The notes: generated from the letters alone by a model not told the origin. Shown: positions 10,822 through 21,829, numbered from the stretch's first letter. The stretch: DNA of 30,885 nt from Physocladia obscura (GCA_027596945.1 JADGJH010000102.1:1-30885), one strand, 5' to 3'. A program made the numbers and translations.

Positions 10822-11354
10822 ATGAGCAGCACTATTATGTTTCCACGAGTTTTGAATCGCGACCCGCTCTTTCGCGACTTTGATCGTCTCTTCAACGCCC
10901 AGCTGAACGCTCTCTCAACAATCGACAGCCAAAACAACGAAGTTGCTTCAGCTTATTGGGGTGGAAACTTTCACGCCCGTCTTGACTTGACTGAAGCTGA
11001 TGATGGATATCATATTCATGCCGACCTTCCTGGCGTCAACAAGGTATAACTTGAAAAAAAAGTTTTTGAACATTTTGATTAACATTATGCGATGTGCTTA
11101 AATAGGATGAAATTAACGTCGCGACAAAAGACGGAATTTTGACAATCTCCGGTGAACGTTCAGCGAATAAAGAAGTTAAAGACGAACAACGTCATATTGT
11201 TGAACGCTCCTTTGGAAAATTCTCGAGAACTGTTCGTTTACCAAATGATGCAAACTTTGAAAAAGTCAGTGCAAAATTGAATAACGGCGTTTTGGAGTTG
11301 GTTGTTGCAAAGAAGTCCGTGGATGAAGGAATCAAGAAGATTTCCATCCAGTGA
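10822..11354 (+). CDS. Small heat shock protein Hsp20 (alpha-crystallin family)
   Basis: Exons 10822..11043 and 11106..11354 are joined across a 62-nt GT-AG intron with no change of phase; the product has 156 residues. A variable N-terminal arm (about 1-48) contains RDPLFRDFDRLF, the usual start of class I-type small Hsps. The alpha-crystallin domain runs from about 50 to 145: DLTEADDGYHIHADLPGV, DGILTISGER, and the conserved FSRTVRLPND near 110-120 followed by LNNGVLELVV. The C-terminus ends KKISIQ, giving an I-x-I motif that links dimers into oligomers. It acts as an ATP-independent holdase that binds unfolding proteins in the cytosol. The heat shock element and TATA box just upstream predict strong heat induction. 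An intron in a heat-induced gene is mildly unusual, since heat can block splicing. Confidence 0.96.
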
Positions 11355-11965
11355 TGAATTTATTCTTTTGTTGTCAGTTGACATTGTGTGAAGATTGTGA
11401 AATAAATAGTAGTCATAACGACTTTATGCTGCTGAGGCTTAAACAATGGAAAAAAAAAAAAAAAGAAGCTATTTGAGTGGCTAAAATTGAGAAAACCAAA
11501 ATAATATATTCTGACTCACTGTGCTACGCAGCCAAAATTTTTATAAACTTCAAACTGCCACACAAAAACGACCATTGAATCAGGAAGAGGGGGCAGCTTT
11601 TTTTTTCGTTTCGCAAAATGCGATATAAAACTTTCCTTAACTCGTTTTCCAGAGCACCTGATCAACTGCAACTTTCAAGAATCAAAGATCAACTAATAAA
11701 CAGTTGATTTTTATTGTTCTAATCAACCATTCGGCAGCACAAACTAGTGGGACCCAAACCAATTGACAAAACACGATTTTTTTGACCAAATGCGTCATTA
11801 TCAATATTCCCTTCCAAAAAAAGTTACTTCGGAAAAACAACGGGCAGGCAGTCGCAAATGTCAAGTATCGATTGATTTTATTTGAAAAAAAATCAACATA
11901 AATGCTGGCAAACAGACGGCAGCACAAAATCAAGCAGCTCGGTACATATAGTATTAAAAAAAGCT
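11355..11965. other. Convergent 3' intergenic region
   Basis: This lies between the ends of the Hsp20 (+) and eL6 (-) genes and contains a long A-run near 11449-11464. No exon or RNA gene is supported. A short match to the first bases of U6 snRNA near 11730 has no continuation. Confidence 0.45.
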
Positions 11966-12745
11966 TTAGAACTTCAAGTTGTGCGGAGCCTGGCCCTTGG
12001 AAAGAGCAAACGACGCGTTCAAGTAAGACTTAAGGAGTGGGGTCTTTTTGACAACTACAACCAAGGCCGCATCAATTGACTTTTGGTCTGCAAGACGCTG
12101 GGCGTCAACTGGCTTCTTGGCGGCTGGGTCAAAGAGGGCCTCGTCGGTAGCCTTGGCTTTTTCTTCCTTGGTGGCCTTGAAGTACTCGTCGTTGATGTGC
12201 TCTGGGATTTTGACTGAAGAAACATCGACTTTGGCGGAGGTGGCAATCACGTATGCCTGGTTAACACGTCTCAATGGAACTCCGTTGATCTATTACAAAA
12301 TAACAAGAAAGGTCGGTTTTTTTTTTGGAAAAAACGACTTTTTTGTGAAGAATGTTGAAGACACCTTGAATGGACCAGAAATAAGAAGCAGTCCAGACTC
12401 AAGCGACTTGAGATAAACAACACGCTTTCCAGCGTAACGTCCGGCAACGAGAATCAAAACAGTTCCTGGGGTAATTGACGCACGGGTGACTGGTGGCTTT
12501 GGGTTCTTGCGGGACTTCTTCGGGATTTTGACGTCTTCGGCCGGGTAGTATTTGTCGGCTTTGGTGAGTGAAACAACACGTGAGCCGCCGTTCTTAGCAC
12601 CGCCAACTTTCTTGACAGTGGTGGTTGGCGCAGCTGGTTTTGGGGCAAGATTGGCTCTTTTGCGGTTGAAGAGACCCTTTTGCTTGTAGGCGGCCGAGCG
12701 AGAAAGAGTTGGAATTCCAGGAATCAACTGCGGATTCTTCGTCAT
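11966..12745 (-). CDS. RPL6: 60S ribosomal protein eL6
   Basis: Exons 12745..12365 and 12289..11966 are joined over a 75-nt GT-AG intron in phase 0; 234 residues. The ATG at 12745 opens a basic leader rich in Lys, Arg and Pro (about 1-80), as in eukaryotic eL6. The core follows: [22 protein letters not shown], then [11 protein letters not shown], and after the intron [22 protein letters not shown]. The gapless family signature across the splice confirms the intron. The C-terminal half is lysine-rich and charged. The protein sits on the solvent face of the large ribosomal subunit and binds rRNA expansion segments. The gene is divergent from a zinc-finger gene about 670 bp away. Expression should be constitutive and high. 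Confidence 0.96.
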
Positions 12746-13366
12746 TTTAGTTATTGCTTCTGTGCAGCTTGATTATTGTTTGGGTCAGTCTTATGTTCAA
12801 ACTTCGCATCCACCTCAGAATTTTTCGATTCGCCATCACAACGCTCGTGGTGATTAGAAAAAATAGATTCGAGTATTTTGCATACTTGAAGTGAGTTTTT
12901 TGGTGTTGGGCGGTGGTCGCGATGGTCTATGCCATGGGGATGGCCATGCTAATATTTCGTGTGGGGAGAACTCACTTGACTTTTGAAAATTTGTGACAAT
13001 GAAATAGCAAAAGTAAAAAAATATCCCAGATTCCTTACCGCTTATTGCCTAACAATGTTTATTGCGAATTTTTTGCTTCCGGGACGCACAATGCGCTAGT
13101 AAACTCATTAAATCTCTCCAAACCTGCGATTTTTGGGCTTAGTTGTAGCCGCAGATAAAAGGCATTTAATTTTTGCAGCATTGAAACGCCAAGTATCGGT
13201 AAAATCGTCATTTCGTTAAGTACTTTGTATTTATCTATCTACATAGTTACAAATTCAAATAATAAGCTGAAAAAAAGGCAAAATCTCCCTCTAGCTTGAG
13301 TCTACGACAGAAATGAACAAAAGCCTGCCAAAAAATTGCACCCGGGCCAAAGGCCAAAATAAACAA

Positions 13367-13397
<31 letters not shown>

Positions 13398-13416
13398 CCC
13401 CACAGACACTCTGACA
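12746..13416. promoter_or_regulatory. Divergent intergenic region between eL6 and a zinc-finger gene
   Basis: Both genes are transcribed away from this 671-bp stretch, so it should hold two promoters. I see no clear TATA box for either. An AAT trinucleotide microsatellite lies just before the zinc-finger start. Confidence 0.5.
13368..13390. repeat. AAT microsatellite
   Basis: About eight AAT units followed by an A-run, within 30 bp of the zinc-finger start codon, where it would lie in the 5' leader or promoter. Confidence 0.85.
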
Positions 13417-14394
13417 ATGGCACGCAAGCGAACCGACGAAACTCAACTGTACAGCAAATGAGCCCACCTAAATTCACGCCACATTATGATAATTCTAATA
13501 TTCTCAATTGTTTTTTTGCAGATACACTTGTTACTGGGAGATTGCATCCGCAGGTTCTACAGTCTCAACTTGCCAGCATTCATTTTCCGATCCCACCGAT
13601 CTGTTTAATCACTTGTCCGAACATATTGGTTGGAAGGTAGAAAGCCAAACGCTTCGCCGCCATCAAATCCGCGTGGTTTGAGGGTAATAATTAACAAATT
13701 AACAAACAGGTTCGGGGCACACTCAATCTCGAATGCAGATGGGCGGGATGTCTGCAAAAATCAAAATCATTTAAAAAGAGGTGCTGTAAGTATCCTGACA
13801 ACTTCCGAAAAAACTTACCCCACACGAAAAACAAAAAAAAAATTGCACCCAAAAAGAGATAATCTCGTCGGCCATTGTCGAAGCCACGTCTCTTTTCGTC
13901 CGTATCCATGTCTGGACTGTTCAAGTACATTTAAATGGTAAAAATCGTTTATCCTTTGTTTTTTAAGTGCGTGGGGGTATGGGGCTTGTTTTTTGTAGTC
14001 TTAATTATTTACGATAATAATCGAACCAAAAACAAACAGGAAACATGACTTACAAAAACATACTATTGCAAAAGGACACCGTTTCATGCGCTCAGAAGAT
14101 GTACAACAAGGAATTTGTCTTATGATGAGACCACTGCAATCCCCAGCTGTGAACACAACTCGAGCTCATAACGTAGTGTTATTATCGCCGACTTTGTCGC
14201 CTTTTGATTTGACTACGACGGCTAATGTATCTATCGTGTCACCATTAATTATGATGCAGGTACCCGGGACCCCTGTTTTGCCATTTAGTAACGTTGAGTG
14301 CTGTGCTGAACAGCAAAAATTGCAATCTGAATGTAGCCATAAAGTATATGGAGAAAAGTCATGGAAAATGTCGATTCGGGCCTTAATACTGTGA
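13417..14394 (+). CDS. C2H2 zinc-finger protein (paralog 1)
   Basis: Five exons keep one frame: 13417..13448, 13522..13636, 13710..13785, 13859..13937 and 14040..14394; about 218 residues. Finger 1 spans YTCYWEI to NHLSEH with a long Cys-Cys spacing. Finger 2 has LECRWAGC (C-x4-C), the SFKKR linker and GHCRSH. Finger 3 is PCLDCSSTFKW, with KHDLQKH and GH supplying the histidines. The C-x4-C middle finger with W before the second Cys recalls the GLI/ZIC and PacC/Rim101 types, so nucleic-acid binding in the nucleus is likely. The C-terminal third (Ser/Thr/Pro-rich) has no known domain. A paralog lies 2 kb away on the opposite strand (16513-17983), with an intron at the same codon, Trp of FKW. 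Exon 1 has a weak GTACAG donor, but the frame joins correctly. Confidence 0.82.
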
Positions 14395-14528
14395 AATTTC
14401 GACAACTACCTTTTTTCTCGGTCGTTTTCCTTTTTTTGTTTTATTCGTAAATTTTTTCATTATCCTTCTGCTTTATTTTTCCGAAATATAGTTTTCAAAG
14501 AAAACAAAATCCAAAAATACAGATCAGA

Positions 14529-15877
14529 ATGCATACAAACCAATTGAAGAACGTAACCAGCAAAACACGGTTTATGTTGGAAATCTCGATGAGGCAGTGA
14601 CGGAAGCGCTGCAGTGGGAGCTGATGCTGCAAGCTAGGCCTGTTGTAAAACGTGCATTTGCCCAAGGATCGTGTGACGCAAAGCCACCAGGTTTTGCCCG
14701 TTTCTCTTTGCCGAGTCTTAACTTTTTATTCCTTCTTTTCTTTTCGCTATTTGCCCTCTACGCATTATATTCTTATTCGTAAACTTTGGCTTTGCCGAAT
14801 ATACTTCTGAGGACGATGCTGACTACGCGATGAAGGCATAGAAAAACAACGCGAAATAACAAATTCAAGCTGAAGTAATAACTTTCGCATCATACTCCAC
14901 AGATTTTTCACATGGGAAAACTATTCGGAAAACCAATTCGCGTAAATAAAGCATCCGATAATAAAAACACTGTTGATGTTGGCGCGAATCTGTTTATTGG
15001 AAATCTGGATCACGAAGTGGACGAAAAAATGTTTCACGATACGTTCTCTGCATTTGGCGTTATTTCTCAGACACCGAAAGTCGCTCGTGATCCTGAAATC
15101 TGTTCGTCGAAGGGATACGGATTTGCTGCTTTCGCTAATTTTGAATTTTCCGATGCAGCAATTGAGGCTATTAATGGTCAATATCTCATGAATAAACCGA
15201 TTACAGTCAGTTATGCTTTTAAAAAAGATGGACAAGGAGAACGTTATGGATCTGCGGTTCGTAAAAAAATTTCGTAAAAAGAAATCAAAACAGATTTATT
15301 GTTTTTTATTTATTTTTTTTAATTAGAGCGTCTTTTGGCTGCTCAAGCGCAAAAAAATGCTCCATCGCAAATGCCAAACTGTATTTATGCTGATATCCCG
15401 ACCCCTGGAATGCCAGGGCAAATGCAAACTGCAGTTGGCACAATCCAACCACCCCATGTTCCATCCAGATTTCCTGGAATGTCAGGCATGCCGTTACCGA
15501 GAATGCCGCAAATGCCTGGAATGCCTCCTCAAATGCCTGGTATGCCTCCAATTTATGGATACCCTGGATGTGAGTATCGTGGTTTTTTTTTTTTTTTGTT
15601 TTTTTACTTCTTACTTTACTTTAAGACGCTGAATTTCTTTTATGCCCAGTTTCGATGCCTACAAACCCATATAGTCAGCCCGGAATACCACCTTTTGGAC
15701 AACCTGGCATACCGCAAATGCCAATGGGGTACGCTTTGAAAACAAATCAAAAACAAAAAACCTTAACGAAAAAAATTGCACTTAATGACCCTTTTCCGTG
15801 ACTTGATCAGATTCATGCCGCAGCAGCCTGGATTTAGTGCACAGCAATATGGACAGCAACAGCAGCAATGGATGTAG
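14529..15877 (+). CDS. SF3B4: Splicing factor 3b subunit 4 (SF3B4/Hsh49), irregular 5' half
   Basis: SF3B4 binds the branch-point region as part of U2 snRNP. Exons read 14531..14690, 14783..14835, 14903..15260, 15327..15569, 15650..15728 and 15811..15877, about 320 residues. RRM1 begins [20 protein letters not shown] and includes LQWELMLQA. The link [22 protein letters not shown] is the SF3B4 signature. RRM2 holds [21 protein letters not shown] and KGYGFAAF, then [20 protein letters not shown]. The tail is Pro/Met/Gly-rich, as in animals. Oddities are confined to the first two introns and the start: the ATG at 14529 is one base out of frame (ATG-CA where ATG-GCA is expected), intron 1 ends TAA instead of TAG at 14780-14782, and intron 2 begins GC (14836). 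Later introns are GT-AG. Either these are assembly or sequence errors, or this copy is damaged. Confidence 0.88.
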
Positions 15878-16512
15878 TCTTGCAGATGTCTTAACATTTA
15901 ATTCAAATTCAAACAGACTGATTTAATAAAATATAATTGACACTCTGTGTAAATATCCTCGCTTGAGTATCTTTCTTTCATTCTTTCTAACATATTATGG
16001 AAAATTTTCTTTTCTGATCTTTTCTAAACGATTGGTTCGAAACACAGGATGTTTTTGTGAAACGAACGAAAGTAAACTTCCTGCCAACAACAGCCACAGC
16101 AAATCAGATTAATGCGGCGAAAAAAAAAAAGAAAAGAAAAAAAAACCCCCCCAATCAAGAATAGCAGATGTGAAAATTACGTTAAATTAGAGAAGGCGCT
16201 TATTTGTATCTGAATCATGATGTTGAAGACTTTTGTTGTTAAAATTGGAAATGAGAATGTTGTATAACAACGATGTTATCACGTGTTTTTACATGGAGAA
16301 TTCTGTTACATCACCGATCACAGACACGTCGTCACAAATAAATTATAATGCTCTGTGACTTGCAAAAATCAAAAAACTTTTGGTAATATTGAAGTAAAAT
16401 TTCTTTATCTCACCATAATAATGGAAAGTTTATTACGGATTTAAAACTGAAAAAAATTCCTGGGCCATTTTGAAATCCAGTCCGAAACAAAATTTTCATA
16501 TAAAACCAATTC
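15878..16512. other. Convergent 3' intergenic region
   Basis: This lies between the ends of SF3B4 (+) and the second zinc-finger gene (-). It has a purine tract followed by a C-run near 16119-16152. No gene is supported. Confidence 0.5.
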
Positions 16513-17983
16513 CTAAAACAGGAGATCTTGCAAGTATTCAAATGCATCAAGGGAAGAATATTTCATATGAGACATATTCTTCGACTGCGATCCATTGTTT
16601 TCCCTAAAATTTAACGAATGCATCGCAAACGTCGTCGCAACCTCAAATGAACTTGACTTGTCAACAAAATCAAAAGAGTTGTTCACAGTTGTTTGTCCGT
16701 ACACCGACCCCGAAAAGAGACAATCTGATTTAATTAATTGCCAAAAATCACCAAGACTTTTTTCAATCTGCTGTTGTTGCTGCCTGATCGAAGCATCGTT
16801 TAGATGATTGGGTGTAAACACTGGATACCTATCTGTGTGTAACGAGTATGTAAGGACAAAAAAGGTTTTATTTCTTAAAGACTAAAATTTTATCTTGCAT
16901 ACCAAACTCTTGATAAACGGGCGGAGAGGCTGCTGGAACAAACGGCAAATTTTCAGGAGCGTCGTCAAAAAAACCAACATTTTTCTGATTTCATTTTTTT
17001 GAAAAGCTATTTGAATAGGTTTACCTGTTTTCAAGGGGTATACGAGTTGATCTAATGGCTGAATTCCAAGAGTTGAAACATCAAACGGTGGAGTCGCGGT
17101 TTGTTCCACCGGCTGAAACTTTGGTTGTGCAATGCGTTTTACCCGAATGTTTACTTTAATTTGCTCTGCCAACTTGGACAGTTCAATCGGCCTTGCCAGC
17201 TGATTTTTGTTCTGCAAATCTGGAGTGCGGGGAACGTGGTTCTTGTTGATGCAATGCTTTTTCAGGTCTGTGGGAGGGGAAAAGGAAAAAGGAAATAAAG
17301 GTGAGTCTCTTTTTAGTCCTTTTCAGCCATTTTTTTCTCGTACACTTACCATGTGACCTTTAACAAAAATAAAAATAAAAAACAGTCAAGATCACGCACC
17401 ACAAAACAACAGCACGAATAAAAGGAAATATCTTATTACCATTTAAATGAGCGATTGCAGGATTGACAGTGATTGGCCTTAAACTGCACGTGCGCTGTTC
17501 AAAACAACAATAATTAGTCGATCAACGAATAAAGCGGGCAAGACTAAAACTTTACAAACCTCTGAAGTGGCTGATTATGTGGTCCCGCTTTGAAAACGGT
17601 TTGGAAGCATGCTGACATCCATACCAATGACAGTCCAGCGAAGCTCGGCTTCGCTTCTGGCCAACATGCGCTTCGGCAAGATGCGCAAACATTAAGTCGG
17701 GATCGGTAAAGACAAGGCCGCATAGTTTGCTGTGAGCTGTCTTCCATTTGCATTCAGCCTGGAATCTGGGGTTTTCCGCGTCGCTGCTGTTTGCCGGATC
17801 TCGGGTTTGCTGTTCGAGCCTCGGACGCTTCGCAGTTGCTCCTTCTGTTTTAGCGGTTGGCGCACATGGCGGCATTACTAGTGGCGAAACAGATACTATT
17901 TTTTTCCGGTATCCCTTTTTCACCAGCAAAATCGTTTTTTCGACGGCACAAACAAAATTTTCAGATAGTTCATAAATTGTCAT
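16513..17983 (-). CDS. C2H2 zinc-finger protein (paralog 2) with an 8-nt micro-exon
   Basis: The ATG is at 17983. Exons are 17983..17560, 17494..17440, 17357..17350, 17267..17025 (or ..17044), 16932..16903 (or from 16984) and 16832..16513. Both choices for the fourth intron keep the frame, giving 359 or 370 residues; the longer form adds an acidic FFDDAPENLPF segment and has a more typical 59-nt intron. Finger 1 includes AECKWKTAHSKLCGLVF with HLAEAH. Finger 2 is DCHWYGCQHASKPFSKRDHI with SHFRAH. Finger 3 is HCQSCNRSFKWSHDLKKH, with a last His in KNH. The PFSKRDHI and C-x4-C forms resemble PacC/Rim101-type factors; a nuclear DNA-binding role is inferred. The C-terminus has a Gln-rich stretch (IRQQQQQIEKS). 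Paralog 1 lies 2.1 kb away in opposite orientation. Confidence 0.87.
17350..17357 (-). other. Micro-exon of 8 nt in a zinc finger
   Basis: The bases GTCACATG are flanked by an AG acceptor and a GTAAGT donor. They link TTT-AAA-TG to AC-CTG-AAA so that the third finger reads FKWSHDLKKH. Skipping it would shift the frame and remove the zinc-binding histidines. Confidence 0.85.
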
Positions 17984-19805
17984 GTGACCCTCACGGCGAC
18001 GATACCAAAAGAAGTTAAATATGTGAAAATAAAAATCTTCTTTAAAAAATTAAGATTTTTAAGATTTGAGGAAACAAAAAGTATGCGATATTGTCTTGTT
18101 CACTCATGTTTTTTGATAACGCGTGACTTAACCAATTTGTATTTCTATAAAGTAAAAAGGAAAGCGACGACAAAATTGCATTTACCCGATGATTAACATT
18201 GATTAATAAAATTTATGCGTCGGTTTGACAATGCCCACCATAATTGAACGGAAATTCACTGTCTGAAATTCAAACCAATCAAAATCATAGATGCTGGGGA
18301 TTTTCGCGTGTAACAAATCAAAAAAGGTCCATATAAGTAAAATAATGACGCGCACATTAACGCATTTTTTGTTTACATTTTTGTCATTTCTACACCATTC
18401 TACATTCTTTTGTCCCTTACTAATTCTCTTGTTGCTGCATTTCTTATCGAAAATTATATTAACTCGAAAATCTGTTTTGCCAAATCTGTCATTTCGTATT
18501 TTATTTTTATTGTTAGAATTTATTATTGTTTCAACGAATTTACTTACACCAATCTTCACCGATGTACCACAGTTTTCATCATTTTATTGGTTATCGCGAT
18601 TCAAATCATAAACAAAACAAATAAAAATCGTCATATTTGATTAAGAATTAAAATAAACAGAACTGTAGTGACAAACAAGTACTTGTCCACATATTTTAAA
18701 TGTCAAACCCGTTCTGGAAAATTTGACATTAAACAACAACCAAGTACAACCAAGATCTCATTTCCATTACATATTATTCTGTTTTCATAATTTTATCTTT
18801 CGATAAATTATTTTCCTTTTGCTTCCACTTTTACTTTTGTTTTCTTATTTTGTTATAAAGCTAACGACAGCTAATTTTTATTTTTGTGGCTAATTTATGC
18901 GATTTGAGAGAAAAATAGTGTGTGTTGTTTGCATGTGTTGAGAAAACCAAGGAAACTGATAAGTCTGAGGAAATTGGGATGAAGCAACAAAAGTTACAGA
19001 GTTGCTAAAATCATGTAATGGGAAAAGGGGTTGTTTTTTTTTTAGTTTCATGTAATGCTTCAGATCCAGAAGAGTATAAATTGGTATTTTTTGATTTTGT
19101 TTGAGGTTTGCAGTTTTTGCTGAAACACACAGGTTATAATAATGGATAGTTTTTACTGAAACACACAGTATTGGAAGTTTGCGTTTATTAACAACATGTA
19201 TTATTAAAATGGTCCACAAGTTTGAAATTTCTGTTAATTATTAAGAAATGGAATGGTGAAATAAAACAACAAAGGATTGTCAGTAGCACAGTTTTTTGTG
19301 GATGGAAAAAGTGGAAAATTGTTTCACAAAAGTCTTAAATTTGGCTTCTAAATGGGTTTATAAGGAATTTTATTCTTATTTTGCGCTGTGATTCTTAAAA
19401 TTAATGACTAAAGTTACCAGTGTACTGAATGTCAGTAGAATCTGCAAAAATTCCAGTTACTCCCATTCAAAGTTTATAGTCTTTAAAGACTTGTGCCCAG
19501 AATGATAATTTAAGATCTTTTATGGCTTTAAATTTATTGCATTGTGTTAATTTGCCATGTAACAAGGAGCTTTAGAGATAATAGATATTTATTGATTTGT
19601 TCTCTCTATTTCAAAAATGAAACTAATGATTTTTATACATTTTCCAGTATCTTGGTGATGCCTTGGCTTGATTGGTCATTTGGTATATTAGCTAAGAGTA
19701 AAATGCTCTATTTTCCATTTCTAGTACCTGAAATCTGCATGAGTATTTGCCCATTCATATAGGGGCAGAATCAAAACCAATACTAACAATATTAAATCAT
19801 TACAA
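17984..19805. other. AT-rich region without a supported gene
   Basis: Open frames on both strands at about 18200-18640 are low-complexity, hydrophobic or Asn/Lys-rich, overlap one another and have no motif. From 18640 to 19805 I see only AT-rich DNA. Confidence 0.45.
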
Positions 19806-21117
19806 ATCTGTTTGTTTTAGTTTATTTCAATAAAGTTAAATACAAAAATAGCTTTATTTATGGGCAGTTGATAAAAGCAAACAATCTTTCTGAAAAGATT
19901 AAACTAATGCTGTTTCAACTGATCTGTTGTTCTTACTGCAACACACTACTGCAGGATTGCAAGCAAAATCAACAGTGAACTATTGAGAAAATGTTCACTA
20001 GTTAATAGTAAGAGATTCACTTCACTTTTTGTTGAATCTGGGGCCTGTAAATTCACTTTGAACAGTTTCTTCAGCACAATAATTTAATTTTGGTTACAAA
20101 TTTATTGTTTATTTCTAAGAATAGAACTTTAAAATAAAATGCTCAAATTTGTGACTCATTTAAACCATTTCTAATAATAAAAAATTTCTTCTTGTTCAAA
20201 TTTGTGAGACAAAGTTGGAACATAAAATTTTTTCTTTTTTAAAAATCTTTTGACAGAAAATTTTCCAAGCAAATTTTCTGTCTCAGGGTTTAACAAACAA
20301 TTTTCTAATGCAATTCAGCACTTCTAATATTTGCATTCAGCTCATATATTATATATGCATTCTTCTAAATCTAACACTTACTATAATGTTCAAACACCTG
20401 GAAACACACACACTCTCCCGGATCATCCTACACAAGAGCATGGTTTGGGTAGTAGATTAAGGAAGAGAATAAAAGTGAGAGATACCCTGCAGCATACAAT
20501 GAGCATTTTTCATAAATAATTGTATTAGAAATCAATAGAAACATTTAGAAGATGTGGAAAAGACAAAAGACAGTTGCAAGATACTATGGAGGCATTCACT
20601 GTCACTTGTATCAACAGATCTAAATATATTGATGACCACAACACATGTATGCACTGTTGGCACAGTCAACTTTAGTTCATGATTAAAGATAATAAGTATT
20701 GATTAACCAAACAGAACAGTGACTTATCTATAGTCAACAAACACTAAGTGAAGGAGCCAACTACCATTCACTATAACATTAATTATTTTGAGTTATAAGC
20801 AATGACAGAAAGACCACATTTGTTTGATTTTTTTCAAGCACATTTTTCATTGAAAACAGAGAAAAACAGAAAATTATACTGATGCATTTCAAATACATAG
20901 GTGTCTCAAACAACAAAATTGAAGAAAGAAACTACACAAAAATGGCTATAAATAGGGCTCTGGATTTAGTTTTAGTGTAGAATTTTAACAAACAAAATCA
21001 CTCTTAACTCTCAAATTTAAAGCCTACTATCAAGCTTTATAAATCTACCATAAACAATTTTTTTAAAAATAATATAAGAACTCTACTTACAGTGGTGAGA
21101 ATTCTTCCTTTTGTTGG
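19806..21117 (+). repeat. Interspersed repeat, copy B (partner of 431-1363)
   Basis: This aligns with copy A in the same direction to about 21050. It has an extra segment at about 20010-20340 in which CAAATTTGTGA occurs twice. The last about 60 bp (21054-21117) match the end of copy A as the reverse complement, so a terminal block is flipped between copies. Many scattered substitutions and short indels indicate an old pair. Confidence 0.8.
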
Positions 21118-21236
21118 ACTGGAATTCTGGCCAAATTATCTGCAGAATTCTGGCAGATCATGTTGTTAGAATTTTTGACTGGAATTTAAGCTGAATTATG
21201 TGCAAAGTTTTGGCAGATCACATTAATAAATTTCAA
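21117..21236 (+). repeat. Two-copy tandem repeat, 60-bp unit
   Basis: Units 21117-21176 and 21177-21236 both begin GACTGGAATT and share a TTCTGGCAGATCA or TTTTGGCAGATCA block. They directly follow the flipped end of repeat copy B and have no counterpart beside copy A. Confidence 0.75.
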
Positions 21237-21509
21237 TTCCATTAATGATTCTTTACAACAGCAGATATATCCAAAAATTTTTCACAAACAAACCAGATCC
21301 AGGATTGAATACTACCCATTTGTATAAAAAGGCTTATGTAGTACCACCAAACAAATATATTTCAATTTTTATACTGAAAACTAACTGATTTCTTGACAAA
21401 AGTTTACATTTATTGCATGATATATTTCTTATTATTTTTATTATTTTATCATTTTTTCTTATCTTTAGTTCTTTCTCCATTTGTCAGTCACATATCCCTT
21501 TGTCATTCA

Positions 21510-21806
21510 CAATTTTTGTTACAAATTTTTGTAATTTCCACTCAAAATTCTTTTTCACATGTTTCAGCAACCAACCTAAAATGCCTTTAAATTGAAACCA
21601 AATAAATAGAGAATTTCTTATTGAAAACTTTAAATATGTTTTACTTGAAGACAAAAAGGAAATCTTAACTGTGCAAAACACAGCTATCATTTCACTTTAA
21701 TTTAAAAAGAATATCACTTCACTTTAATTTAAAGGCATTTCATATTGGCTGCTGAAATGTGAATAGAATTTTTGAGTGGCAATGACAAAAATTACAATTT
21801 GTAATA
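21510..21806. repeat. Imperfect inverted repeat (foldback element)
   Basis: The arm at about 21510-21595 matches the reverse complement of about 21724-21806; shared blocks are TTTAAAGGCATTT, GCTGAAA and TTTTGAGTGG. The loop is about 130 bp and contains TCACTTTAATTTAAA twice (21692-21706, 21719-21733). This is the form of a foldback or MITE-like element. No open frame spans it. Confidence 0.78.
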
Positions 21807-21829
21807 TCTGTCAAGTGTTGCATCACAGT

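Noticed and set aside
11722..11745. Match to the start of U6 snRNA (TTCGGCAGCACA)
   Set aside because: Only about 12 bases match; the conserved U6 body does not follow.
13458..13640. Open frame starting MSPPKFTPHY
   Set aside because: The finger 1 codons lie in another frame that begins after the AG at 13520-13521; this frame reads through an intron.
16020..16060. tRNA B-box-like GGTTCGAA
   Set aside because: No matching A box, anticodon stem or acceptor stem could be drawn around it; the same holds for similar words near 4125 and 23940.
18203..18640. Overlapping open frames on both strands, up to 118 codons
   Set aside because: Low-complexity composition, non-ATG start on the minus strand, no motif and no splice partner.
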